In this document: positions 1 to 6,586 of the stretch, in pieces
How the letters are laid out: each line of letters starts with the position of its first letter
Numbering within the stretch: position 1 is the first letter of the stretch
Origin: Terriglobus roseus
GTDB lineage: Bacteria; Acidobacteriota; Terriglobia; Terriglobales; Acidobacteriaceae
Assembly (NCBI RefSeq): GCF_900102185.1
Contig: NZ_LT629690.1
Span: forward strand, 4,650,001 to 4,714,000
Direction: 5' to 3'
DNA length: 64,000 nt
Notes under the pieces: generated by a model
What the model saw: the letters and a program-made list of their open reading frames with translations, nothing else
The model's database searches: none
What the model was told of the DNA's origin: nothing
Position numbers and translations under genes: made by a program

Positions 1-603
1 AGGGCCTAGGCAATCGCAGAGTTTTTTCTTGAACTCTTCGCGTCCACCACTATCGAAAATTGCCTCTAACCCTGTGACCCAGAGAAGTCCGGCAATGTAA
101 GGGTGGAAGTGCTCTAGGCCCAGTTGGAGTAGCGTGAGAGCGTTCTTCTGCTCTACGCTTTTCCCATCCATGACAGGTTGTATACGGTCGATCATGTCAG
201 GGACTCGGGCAAGCATCTCATCATCGAACCTGTTCTTCCTGGCCCACTGGCCCGGCTCCATTGGCGGGCGTCGTTCTATCTGCTGCCGTCGATATACGAA
301 GCCGAGGGTGCATATTGGCTTGATGACTTGAATAGCCATCAGACCGGCATAGAAGCGATTCGCGCCGCGTTCCGGGGCATCTCTCACTGACTCCCCCGGT
401 ATCCATTGCGGGTATTCACACACAAGGTAGCGGGCCGCCTCTGCCTCCTGCTCCATCTCTCCCTGCCCTTGTGCCCAGTCCCAGCGGTGAGCAAGCAGTT
501 GATCGTTTGGGCGCACCAATGACAGCCCTTCACCCAAGGAAATGCGATCCTCCCCTTCTCTCGCAATGCCTAATAGCGCGGTGTGAATGGTGTCTATGCT
601 CAC
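1..603 (-). CDS. Hypothetical protein, C-terminus possibly HEPN-like (truncated by window edge)
   Basis: An open frame runs from a GTG start at 603 to position 1 without a stop, giving 201 residues. An in-frame TAG at 631-633 and the absence of any ATG between it and 603 support this start. A (GA)9 tract just upstream on the coding strand could serve as a ribosome-binding sequence. I do not recognise the N-terminal part. The last 50 residues (alternating Leu-rich helix, then GLLWVTGLEAIF, then a basic helix) resemble the helix with the 'LW..LE.lF' pattern of ApeA-like HEPN domains, but the catalytic Rx4-6H motif would lie beyond the window edge. The gene is leftward, like its right-hand neighbours up to 2550. 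The reading frame is secure; the HEPN assignment is weak inference. Confidence 0.6.
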   Translation of the reverse strand, partial: MSIDTIHTALLGIAREGEDRISLGEGLSLVRPNDQLLAHRWDWAQGQGEMEQEAEAARYLVCEYPQWIPGESVRDAPERGANRFYAGLMAIQVIKPICTLGFVYRRQQIERRPPMEPGQWARKNRFDDEMLARVPDMIDRIQPVMDGKSVEQKNALTLLQLGLEHFHPYIAGLLWVTGLEAIFDSGGREEFKKKLCDCLGP

Positions 604-610
604 GTAGTTT

Positions 611-628
611 TCTCTCTCTCTCTCTCTC
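611..628. repeat. (TC)9 dinucleotide tract upstream of the leftward gene at 603
   Basis: Nine uninterrupted TC units, which read (GA)9 on the coding strand of the 1-603 gene. The tract begins 7 bases upstream of its GTG start and occupies the Shine-Dalgarno position. Length change by slippage could alter the distance to the start or to the promoter. Confidence 0.85.
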
Positions 629-671
629 AGCTACGTTGTAAAACGCACTGCGATACGCCTTTAACTGATGA

Positions 672-839
672 CTACTTCGGCCTTCGGATTTGCCGATAGC
701 ACCCCACCGCAATAACTAGGACCATTCCCGCGAAGATAGTGAAAGCAAGATGGTCACCGGCTGCAAAGATCAACGTCCATGCTCCTGCCCACAGTGCCCA
801 GATGATGAGGACCACAATCACAACCCAAACAATCCCCAT
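672..839 (-). CDS. Small two-helix membrane protein (55 aa)
   Basis: This 55-residue gene starts at ATG 837-839 and stops at TAG 672-674. A GAGAGG Shine-Dalgarno sequence lies at proper spacing upstream. The protein is almost wholly hydrophobic: one segment at about residues 2-27 (rich in Val, Ile, Leu and Trp), a short polar turn with Gly-Asp-His, a second segment at about 31-46, and a basic tail RQIRRPK. It lies between the serine recombinase and the GTG-started gene, in the same orientation. I cannot assign a function. Possibilities include a holin-like, superinfection-exclusion or toxin-type membrane peptide, none of which the sequence decides. Confidence 0.6.
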   Translation of the reverse strand: MGIVWVVIVVLIIWALWAGAWTLIFAAGDHLAFTIFAGMVLVIAVGCYRQIRRPK

Positions 840-1045
840 CGCTGACCTCTCGCTGGAATGCGTACCATGATACGTTTCGCACCTAAACGCCTGTAGCTCT
901 TCGGATGAATTGAGGCTAGGCCACGCCTGGCCCCGCGCCTCTCACACGTCACAAAGAAAAAGGCTTTTTCAAATCCTGCGTTAACTACCGCAACTCATGT
1001 CCGCGCATGGCGTTATGTCGCGCACAGAGGTATTTACAGGCACAG

Positions 1046-1063
1046 AAAAGCCCCAGCCGGGGC
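1046..1063 (-). terminator. Rho-independent terminator after the serine recombinase
   Basis: On the minus strand a GCCCC-GGCT-GGGGC hairpin is followed directly by TTTT. It lies 28 bases past the stop of the recombinase gene. Confidence 0.7.
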
Positions 1064-1090
1064 CGGGGCGTGTCTGGTGATAGTCAGACC

Positions 1091-1690
1091 CTATGCCGCT
1101 GCCTTGAGCTTCTGCACGGTGGTGGGTGAGACACCTAACTCCGCCGCGATCACACGCACGGACTTGCCCTCTTCGTGGAGCCTCTGAAACCGACGTACAA
1201 GCTTGTGGTCGTCCTCCGCCTTCGGGCGCCCGCCGACGCGGCCTTGTGCGCGTGCTCGTTCTAGCCCGGCGATGGTTCGCTCACTCAATCTAATGCGCTC
1301 CTGCTTTGCTATCGTCGCGAGGATACCGATCACTGCCTCTTTGAATACGCCCGTGGTGTCGAGGTATTGCTCCATGAAGCTGCGGAACTCCACGCCGTAG
1401 CTATCCAACCGTTTGAGATGATTCAAGGTCTCTCTTACGCCTTCACGTGAAAACCGGTCTAAACTCCAGAACAGCAGCACGTCGAACTCGCGCCGGGACG
1501 CAGCAGCAAACATCCTCTGGAACTGCTCGCGGTCGCTGTGCTTGCCGGTAGCCTTGTCCACATACTCTTGGACAATGCCCCACCCCTGCTTCTCAGCGAA
1601 CTGACGTAGCTCGCGTAACTGGTTCTCCGTATCCTGCCCTTTGTCCTTTGTGCTCACTCGTGCGTACAGCGCAACCGATACGTTCTGCAT
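1091..1690 (-). CDS. Serine recombinase (resolvase/invertase family)
   Basis: A 199-residue site-specific serine recombinase, the usual length for the small resolvase/invertase class. The N-terminal catalytic domain has the YARVST signature with nucleophile Ser13 and Arg11, followed by a DxENQ-type region and the LDRFSR motif (Arg79 and Arg82). The long helix E region covers about 118-140. A C-terminal helix-turn-helix at about 177-196 would bind the crossover site. A Shine-Dalgarno GAGGTGAGG lies just before the ATG. Within an element that also has a tyrosine integrase, it more likely resolves multimers or inverts a segment than integrates the element. A 14-bp palindrome upstream (1720-1733) is a candidate operator or half of a recombination site. 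Confidence 0.92.
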   Translation of the reverse strand: MQNVSVALYARVSTKDKGQDTENQLRELRQFAEKQGWGIVQEYVDKATGKHSDREQFQRMFAAASRREFDVLLFWSLDRFSREGVRETLNHLKRLDSYGVEFRSFMEQYLDTTGVFKEAVIGILATIAKQERIRLSERTIAGLERARAQGRVGGRPKAEDDHKLVRRFQRLHEEGKSVRVIAAELGVSPTTVQKLKAAA

Positions 1691-1719
1691 GGCCTCACCT
1701 CACACGGATACCGTACCAT

Positions 1720-1733
1720 AAAACGGTCGTTTT
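1720..1733. promoter_or_regulatory. Palindrome upstream of the serine recombinase
   Basis: AAAACGGTCGTTTT is a palindrome with 6-bp arms, placed 30 bp upstream of the recombinase start codon. Its position suits an operator, or part of a recombinase site, but no second copy is visible nearby. Confidence 0.45.
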
Positions 1734-2154
1734 GCAGTACAGTATTTTTAGGCTCAAAATGCCTCGCCAAACGCCACCGGAAAAGTAACCCTTTTTTGGT
1801 ACACCCCGAATGGTCGCCATCGGAATAATTCCCCGCCGAATTATCAGCGGCCCGCCCTATCCGATACGCCGCAAGCGCCCGGCATGATGTTCCTCGGTAG
1901 CGCCGCGTAGATCACCGCCCGGAGCGGCCTCATGATTCCTGATGGGTGTCTAGGGGTGTCAAACCAACCCTCTTCCGAGGCCGGGGCGGGGGAGTCCGCC
2001 GGGGTATGAGCTGCGTTGTGAAAGCTGGCGCGGCCAAGGAATCGAACCTTCCCTGTCCGTAGGGTGCATGCACGGAGTTCCAGAGGTTTAGGAGTCCCGG
2101 TCGGAGTCCCGCCCGGCTCCGTGCCGATCTCACAGAAAGACACTGCCTACGTCG
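1734..2154. other. Intergenic region without a convincing gene
   Basis: About 420 bp separate the recombinase promoter region from the next leftward gene. Open frames here are Pro/Gly/Arg-rich low-complexity translations without good ribosome-binding sites, so I do not call a protein. The right half contains a tRNA-like T-arm and a strong hairpin, described separately. Confidence 0.5.
2026..2124 (-). ncRNA. tRNA-like or structured RNA segment, unassigned
   Basis: Read on the minus strand, 2026-2052 resembles a tRNA 3' end: a T-arm with loop TTCGATT, then an acceptor-like strand ending in CCA. Just upstream, TCCGT and ACGGA can pair like a long variable arm, and GCACGGAG (2070-2077) pairs perfectly with 2117-2124. 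I could not find a matching 5' acceptor strand or a proper anticodon arm, so a functional tRNA is not supported. It may be a decayed tRNA or another structured RNA. Confidence 0.25.
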
Positions 2155-2550
2155 TCATCTCTTCCCTGTAATTTCCTTGATTAGCTCACCATACGGTCCA
2201 TACAACTTCACACCTACATCTACAACGCTCTTGCCGGTGAACTTCGCCTTGATCGCATCCCAGGCCTTGTCAACGATTGCTTCTCCCACCTTCTTGTAAG
2301 CGTGCTCTGCTGCTGCTTTACCCACACCCAAGGCAGCGCCAGCGGTCCCAATCTCTGCGAGGTGAACGACAACATGCCAAACTGCGAGCGCAGCCTGTGG
2401 AGCCATAGGGAATGACCGGTACTGCATGCTTCCGGGCTTGATAGGTGAAAATTGAGCCGCTTCTACTCCCTCGAAACCTTGGATGATTTGCGCAAGCTCC
2501 ATCGCCTCTTTAGGTGTGAGACCGTCTGTTTCAATCCTGATCTGTGTCAT
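2155..2550 (-). CDS. Hypothetical protein of the mobile element (131 aa)
   Basis: I chose the ATG at 2550, where the protein begins MTQIRIETDGLTPKEAMELA, because this looks like a folded start (beta strand, then helix). An upstream in-frame ATG at 2607 would add an unlikely basic 19-residue leader. Residues about 1-35 look like a small alpha/beta unit. Residues about 58-100 are Ala/Gly/His-rich and moderately hydrophobic, possibly membrane-associated, and the last 30 are mixed with Lys. I do not recognise a family. It is leftward and divergent from the 2632 gene, leaving an 81-bp promoter region between them. Confidence 0.6.
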   Translation of the reverse strand: MTQIRIETDGLTPKEAMELAQIIQGFEGVEAAQFSPIKPGSMQYRSFPMAPQAALAVWHVVVHLAEIGTAGAALGVGKAAAEHAYKKVGEAIVDKAWDAIKAKFTGKSVVDVGVKLYGPYGELIKEITGKR

Positions 2551-2631
2551 GCGGGCGACGGTATAGCCAAAGGTACGAATCGCGCAAACGAACCGTCTGG
2601 CGCCCATGCTCTCAACTTATGAGGGGGACAG

Positions 2632-2940
2632 ATGACGATACCAACACCGGGAACCGCGAGATATGAACGGCTCGCCAGTTTCTTAGAAGAGACAATGACC
2701 GACTCGCGTGTCTCACGCCGTATCCGGCTTAGCGCCGCACAACGATTGGACGCGCTACTGGAGCGGCAGGAGAAACGAGAGGCATCAGTCGCTCGCCGCA
2801 CTGAACGGGAGCAACGCGAGGCCGCTAAGCGTGAAGAACGGGCATTTCCCGCGCCGGAGGACACGGCTGCTAGAGAGGCTGAAGAGCGCACACAGCGGGG
2901 TCTCAAGCTGATGAATGAAGTATTGAAAAAGGGTTCCTAG
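2632..2940 (+). CDS. Hypothetical charged helical protein (102 aa)
   Basis: A strong Shine-Dalgarno GAGGGGGA precedes the ATG. The protein is highly charged and predicted mostly helical: residues about 10-40 contain an Arg-rich stretch, and about 38-80 are a Glu/Arg/Lys-rich probable coiled coil. No enzymatic motif is visible. It is the first rightward gene of the element and is separated from the replication block by about 520 bp of non-coding DNA holding a promoter, hairpins and repeats. A nucleic-acid-binding or structural role is possible but not shown. Confidence 0.6.
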   Translation: MTIPTPGTARYERLASFLEETMTDSRVSRRIRLSAAQRLDALLERQEKREASVARRTEREQREAAKREERAFPAPEDTAAREAEERTQRGLKLMNEVLKKGS

Positions 2941-2982
2941 AAGGACTAGCTAAAACAATCGCGCATTATATCCCACTACCCA

Positions 2983-3011
2983 TTGACACGCAAGCAAATT
3001 TGTGGTACTAT
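2983..3011 (+). promoter_or_regulatory. Sigma-70-type promoter
   Basis: TTGACA (2983-2988), a 17-bp spacer, then TACTAT (3006-3011). The predicted transcript start is near 3018, directly ahead of two hairpins. Confidence 0.75.
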
Positions 3012-3017
3012 AAGAAA

Positions 3018-3074
3018 GTTGATTGAGTTCGCAAGAACTCTCAGCAACCGCCGGGTCTCCTATCGGCGGTTTTT
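3018..3074 (+). ncRNA. Candidate small RNA (about 57 nt)
   Basis: Downstream of a near-consensus promoter lie a perfect GAGTTC-GCAA-GAACTC hairpin (3025-3040) and then an 8-bp stem AACCGCCG/CGGCGGTT (3046-3053 and 3064-3071) running into TTTTT (3070-3074), a typical intrinsic terminator. No reading frame of useful size fits between promoter and terminator. Its place ahead of iteron-like repeats and a replication-type gene suggests a copy-number or regulatory RNA, but it could equally be an attenuated leader. The ends are inferred. Confidence 0.55.
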
Positions 3075-3194
3075 GAAGCACCCCAAAACTTATAAAGGGA
3101 TACACACGATGTGGGCAATGTTTCCCTGTTCGTTTTCTCCTATTTTCGCGCCAAAACAGGGGTCTACGAAACCCGCATGAATAAAGGCGATTGC

Positions 3195-3296
3195 GAGCTT
3201 TGTGCGGTCATGCCTCTCAGACGTTAAAAACCGTGCGGTCATGAAACAGCATTTCGCCCAATATCCATGCGGGTATGGTGAGCTTTGTGCGGTCAT
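3195..3296 (+). repeat. Iteron-like direct repeats (three copies of GTGCGGTCAT)
   Basis: The 10-mer GTGCGGTCAT occurs at 3202-3211, 3233-3242 and 3287-3296. The first and third copies are part of an identical 17-mer GAGCTTTGTGCGGTCAT (3195-3211 and 3280-3296). They lie 170-270 bp ahead of a gene with replication-protein features. Direct repeats at this place are typical of plasmid replication origins bound by the initiator, but spacing is irregular (31 and 54 bp), so an operator role is an alternative. Confidence 0.5.
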
Positions 3297-3463
3297 AAGT
3301 TCATTTCGGGATATATACGGTGCCTTGTCCTGCTTGAATTGTTCACTGGAGATATGTCCCTATGTGCTCCATGCCCTGTGTCCTGCTGGATATCGGTATT
3401 AATGCCCATGCGTCCTGCCCTTGAGTAGAAGGATGCCGCAGAACGAAACGAACCAAGGAACCC

Positions 3464-4384
3464 ATGAACCTCCACGATTGCAGAGTGCCTTATGTTGCAC
3501 TCCCGGCAGCAGTGCTAAAGCTCCGCACTAAGTCAGAGATACTGCACGCGATTGAGATGTACCACACCAACACCACGCACGCCCCGTTGTGCCGTGCCCG
3601 GCAGACTCTCTTTACGGGAAACATGTCTTCTTATCAACGGAGACAGCGGCAGGATGTACTGGCAAGCCTTGAGCGTGCGGGCGTCATTGCTGAGAGCTAT
3701 GACACAGATGCGTATGAACTTCTCCAACTCGCAGATACAACGAAAGACCGGATTACGATTCCTGCGCAGTTCGATTACAGCAGTCTGTCACTGGTAGCAC
3801 TGAAGACCGCCCTCGCGTGCCATGCGGCAGCGCGTTACTCGCGGACACCATTCCGGTTCATCGCAACGCAACGCGAGTTGGCAAAGCAGGCTGGCGTGTC
3901 AGAATTTAGGCTTAGAACTGCCCTCGCGGAGTTGCAGCAAAAACACTATCTTCACGCTGTGAAGCTGTGGAGACAAGGCACCCAGGTCACACTTCATGAA
4001 CCCGGTTCAGATGTTCCGTTGTACTACTTGGGCGAGTACCAACAGCAGCGGGTGGACACCTTGCCGGTGTACGACCGTTATCGATACCTGCTCGCCAAGT
4101 TCGACCCCAAACAGAAGTTAGAGCAGACGACCGGCCCCGTACATGGCTATCGAACGCACTGCCCCTTCTGCAAGTGCAGCACAGACCCCACGTTTGCCTT
4201 CACGTCTGAGGAGGATGATGACCATTGGCAATGTCACAATTGTCACCGCAGCGGTGATTCATACCGGCTGTGGGCGATGTTGAGCAACTGGCGTGAGGAC
4301 AACGACTGGCGACAGATTGTTGCGTCCGGTAGCCCGCCGCCAATGGTGACAGAAGGGTGTGGACTAGAAGGGATGACGGCATGA
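3464..4384 (+). CDS. Replication-type protein: winged helix plus primase-like zinc ribbon
   Basis: A 306-residue protein. Residues about 134-165 form a helix-turn-helix/winged-helix (TQRELAKQAGVSEFRLRTAL), as in plasmid initiators and replication regulators. Residues 233-260 carry a CPFC...CHNC zinc ribbon followed by RSGDSYRLW. This matches the layout of the CHC2 zinc-binding domain of DnaG-type primases (CPFH...C.GC..GGD). No TOPRIM catalytic domain follows, so it is not a complete primase. It probably binds the origin or recruits a primase. The next gene overlaps its stop (ATGA at 4381), implying translational coupling. Iteron-like repeats lie upstream. Confidence 0.65.
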   Translation: MNLHDCRVPYVALPAAVLKLRTKSEILHAIEMYHTNTTHAPLCRARQTLFTGNMSSYQRRQRQDVLASLERAGVIAESYDTDAYELLQLADTTKDRITIPAQFDYSSLSLVALKTALACHAAARYSRTPFRFIATQRELAKQAGVSEFRLRTALAELQQKHYLHAVKLWRQGTQVTLHEPGSDVPLYYLGEYQQQRVDTLPVYDRYRYLLAKFDPKQKLEQTTGPVHGYRTHCPFCKCSTDPTFAFTSEEDDDHWQCHNCHRSGDSYRLWAMLSNWREDNDWRQIVASGSPPPMVTEGCGLEGMTA

Positions 4385-4647
4385 CGCTGATTCAGCGTAG
4401 CAATGATGCAAAGGCACTATGGAACGCGGTCGTATCAGATAGACCACCGCCCGATGATCGGCAGTTCATCGTGTGGGCGCGGCGTTTTACGGACTCACAG
4501 ATAGAACATGCTTTCCTCAAGGTTGGCCGCAAGTTCGCAGGCCACCCGACTGAACCGGCAACGATTCACCGGTATGTGACGGGCCTGCTGCTGAACCTTG
4601 AGCGTGAAACAACAAAGGGGACCATGTCCGACGTGGCGACCGTATAA
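4381..4647 (+). CDS. Hypothetical protein coupled to the replication-type gene (88 aa)
   Basis: The ATG at 4381 overlaps the preceding stop in ATGA. An alternative start eight codons upstream lies inside the preceding gene and has no separate ribosome-binding sequence. The protein is soluble and mixed-charge, with a WARRFTDSQIEHAFLKVGRKF stretch (about residues 30-50) resembling helices of accessory replication proteins. I do not recognise a family. Coupling suggests that it works with, or is needed in fixed ratio to, the upstream protein. Confidence 0.6.
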   Translation: MTLIQRSNDAKALWNAVVSDRPPPDDRQFIVWARRFTDSQIEHAFLKVGRKFAGHPTEPATIHRYVTGLLLNLERETTKGTMSDVATV

Positions 4648-4711
4648 AGTACCGCCGTATCGAGTACGGTGCCGGGCCGCGTCCTACGGCCCCAGTAGAG
4701 GAACCCTTCAA

Positions 4712-5632
4712 ATGCCAAGCAAAAAGCCCGCCAAGCGTGCGGCAAAGCCCGACGCTGTGAAAAAGAAGAAGAGCAGTCGCAGCCGCAAACCAAAGATCAC
4801 ACGCGTCACAACATCCGAAGATAGGTTCTACAGAATCGCCGACAGCATCCCCGATACATACCTCGGGGACAAAATCTACCTGCGTGACGAAGCTGTGTGC
4901 GATGCCGTATTCGCTGAGTTCTCTTTCGACGAACTCATGGAGCGCGATGCGTATGAACTCAACTCCGTCCGCCTAGCTTGCGGCACGCCCCACTTCTTTC
5001 CTGAAGTCCTGCCGTTCCTGTCTGAGGCCATCCGGCGACGTGATGCGAAACGCGAGGCGTTGCTTTGCCAACTCTTTGCGGCCACCGCGCTTGCGGATGA
5101 CAGCGACACGTTGGCAAAGCGATTCAGGGAGCATCTGCGCCTGAAAGCCGTGAAGTACAACGGCGAACTGACACTCGGCGCAATCGCAGAGTGGGCATTA
5201 ACTGAATTGCGAGATCGTGCATTGGCAGAGCAAGCGATGCGTGAGGATGAACGTGCATCGCTCGTAGAGTTCAATGAGATTTACCGTAAGGGCAACCGCG
5301 CCGCATTCGCGGGCGTTTGGTCGGTTTTGAGGAATTGTCCGTACTTGAATCCGACCGAAGAAGATGCCCGCGAATGCGTTAATATCACGCTCTTCAAAAT
5401 CTGGCGCAATGCGTCTGAGTGGAGTTTGACCGACGCAACGGCCTCGATTGCAACGCGGGTTCGAAAGTTCGCTGCGTGTCAAGCTATGGGATGGCGCAAT
5501 GCTGAGATCACCCGGCGGAAGCGTGAGCAAGCCCTGCGCGTTGAGTTGTCAGACTATCGTGGCGCGAAGAGCGCGAAGAAGCCCAGCTTGGGCGTGTATG
5601 ACGAAAAACGATACGACCCCAAGGCTGCGTAA
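4712..5632 (+). CDS. Protein with sigma-region-2-like C-terminal domain
   Basis: I start at ATG 4712, with a GAGG ribosome-binding sequence 10 bases upstream; an upstream extension would be Arg/Pro-rich and overlap the previous gene. The 306-residue protein has a very basic N-terminus (Lys-rich, residues 2-30) and a helical middle (40-175). At 186-275 the pattern FNEIYRKGNRAAF...EEDARECVNITLFKIW...RKREQ resembles region 2 of ECF sigma factors (core binding, then '-10' recognition). No region 4 follows, unlike a normal ECF factor. It may be a divergent element-specific sigma or a helical protein that only mimics this pattern. Confidence 0.55.
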   Translation: MPSKKPAKRAAKPDAVKKKKSSRSRKPKITRVTTSEDRFYRIADSIPDTYLGDKIYLRDEAVCDAVFAEFSFDELMERDAYELNSVRLACGTPHFFPEVLPFLSEAIRRRDAKREALLCQLFAATALADDSDTLAKRFREHLRLKAVKYNGELTLGAIAEWALTELRDRALAEQAMREDERASLVEFNEIYRKGNRAAFAGVWSVLRNCPYLNPTEEDARECVNITLFKIWRNASEWSLTDATASIATRVRKFAACQAMGWRNAEITRRKREQALRVELSDYRGAKSAKKPSLGVYDEKRYDPKAA

Positions 5633-5808
5633 ACGAACAAACGAACCGCAATCAACAAAAGCTCTTATCTAATGGGGAACTGACTCCACGCATCAGTCCC
5701 TATCTGCATCCGGCGGCTCAAGGGGCCATCGAGCTTGCGTACTGAGATACACACACGCCGCCGAGCAGAGCAGCGCAACACCCCGAACAGATCACGAAGG
5801 CAACAGGT

Positions 5809-5886
5809 ATGGGCATCGACCCGTGCCGTCCTACTGTCTACGCCGGGCGCCGCTGTGTACGACCAAATCCAGAACGAGGAGAATGA
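5809..5886 (+). CDS. Possible 25-aa leader peptide
   Basis: An ATG at 5809, with AAGG nine bases upstream, opens a 25-codon frame whose TGA overlaps the ATG of the next gene (AATGA). The layout would couple translation of the 5883 gene. The peptide is Arg/Pro/Cys-containing and shows no recognisable motif, so it may be chance. Confidence 0.25.
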   Translation: MGIDPCRPTVYAGRRCVRPNPERGE

Positions 5887-6287
5887 AAAATTCAGAACGT
5901 AACGAGTCGGCTGAGGCCGAACTCAAAGCGCAACGGCGTGAGATCGTCACGAACGTCGCGAAAGCATACACCGCTTGTAAGGAACTCCCACCAATAGTTG
6001 CCATCGACCACGACCCAGCACCTGCACGGAGATCGCGACGATGGACGCCAGATTCCTGTCACTACGTCATTGACGTTGAGCACGCCGTGTCCTTCGCCGT
6101 CGTCGGCAAAAGCGACGAGCCTGCATTGCGTAACGCATGGGAGCGCCTATTACGCGATAGCAAAGTGATTGACACAAGCGTAGAACGCCTTATCAGGTTT
6201 CTCGCTCCTGTGCTCGACCGTCGCGGGCTACATCCGAGAGCATACTTTCGGCAAGTCCGCCACCGCAGCGCGAGGGCGGGACGATGA
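5883..6287 (+). CDS. Hypothetical protein (134 aa)
   Basis: The start at 5883 follows a GAGGAGA ribosome-binding sequence directly; a longer reading from 5823 lacks one. The N-terminal 35 residues are charged and helical. The centre (about 55-80) has a beta-rich CHYVIDVEHAVSFAVVGKSD stretch. The C-terminus is basic (RQVRHRSARAGR). No family is recognised. The stop overlaps the ATG of the next gene (ATGA at 6284), so the two are translationally coupled. Confidence 0.55.
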   Translation: MKNSERNESAEAELKAQRREIVTNVAKAYTACKELPPIVAIDHDPAPARRSRRWTPDSCHYVIDVEHAVSFAVVGKSDEPALRNAWERLLRDSKVIDTSVERLIRFLAPVLDRRGLHPRAYFRQVRHRSARAGR

Positions 6288-6586
6288 GGTTGTTTCAAAC
6301 GAGGCATCAGGGCTGCGCCGCACTGCTCCGATACACCCTTGGGCCAAACGCGCACATCAAGACATACCGCGAGCCTCAAGGCATAACTTTCGTCTTCGAT
6401 GACACGAGCGGAAAGTGTCGAGACATCTCACACAAGTTCTTCGACGACGATAACGAAGGACCGTTCAGCGTGAGCGATGGCAGGGCCTTGCTCGATCACT
6501 TCGCTACGATCCGAAGAACCATGACGGCAGCCATCAACGCACCCACCGGAGAGTGGGTAAACACTGGAGAAATCGAAAATGAGTAG
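6284..6586 (+). CDS. Hypothetical protein (100 aa)
   Basis: It starts inside the stop of the previous gene (ATGA) and overlaps the next gene by eight bases. It contains an alternating beta/alpha pattern with an acidic centre (FFDDDNEGPFSVSDGRALLD, about 52-71). No catalytic motif or membrane segment is seen. Tight coupling on both sides supports it being a real gene of the element's operon, but its role cannot be told from sequence. Confidence 0.55.
   Translation: MRLFQTRHQGCAALLRYTLGPNAHIKTYREPQGITFVFDDTSGKCRDISHKFFDDDNEGPFSVSDGRALLDHFATIRRTMTAAINAPTGEWVNTGEIENE

Noticed and set aside
1844-2143. A 99-residue leftward open frame in the element
   Set aside because: Pro/Gly/Arg-rich, no ribosome-binding site, and it overlaps the tRNA-like structured segment.
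3090-3402. Two overlapping frames (65-68 residues) across the iteron-like repeats
   Set aside because: They are on opposite strands, span the direct repeats and lack ribosome-binding sites; a regulatory or origin region explains the sequence better.
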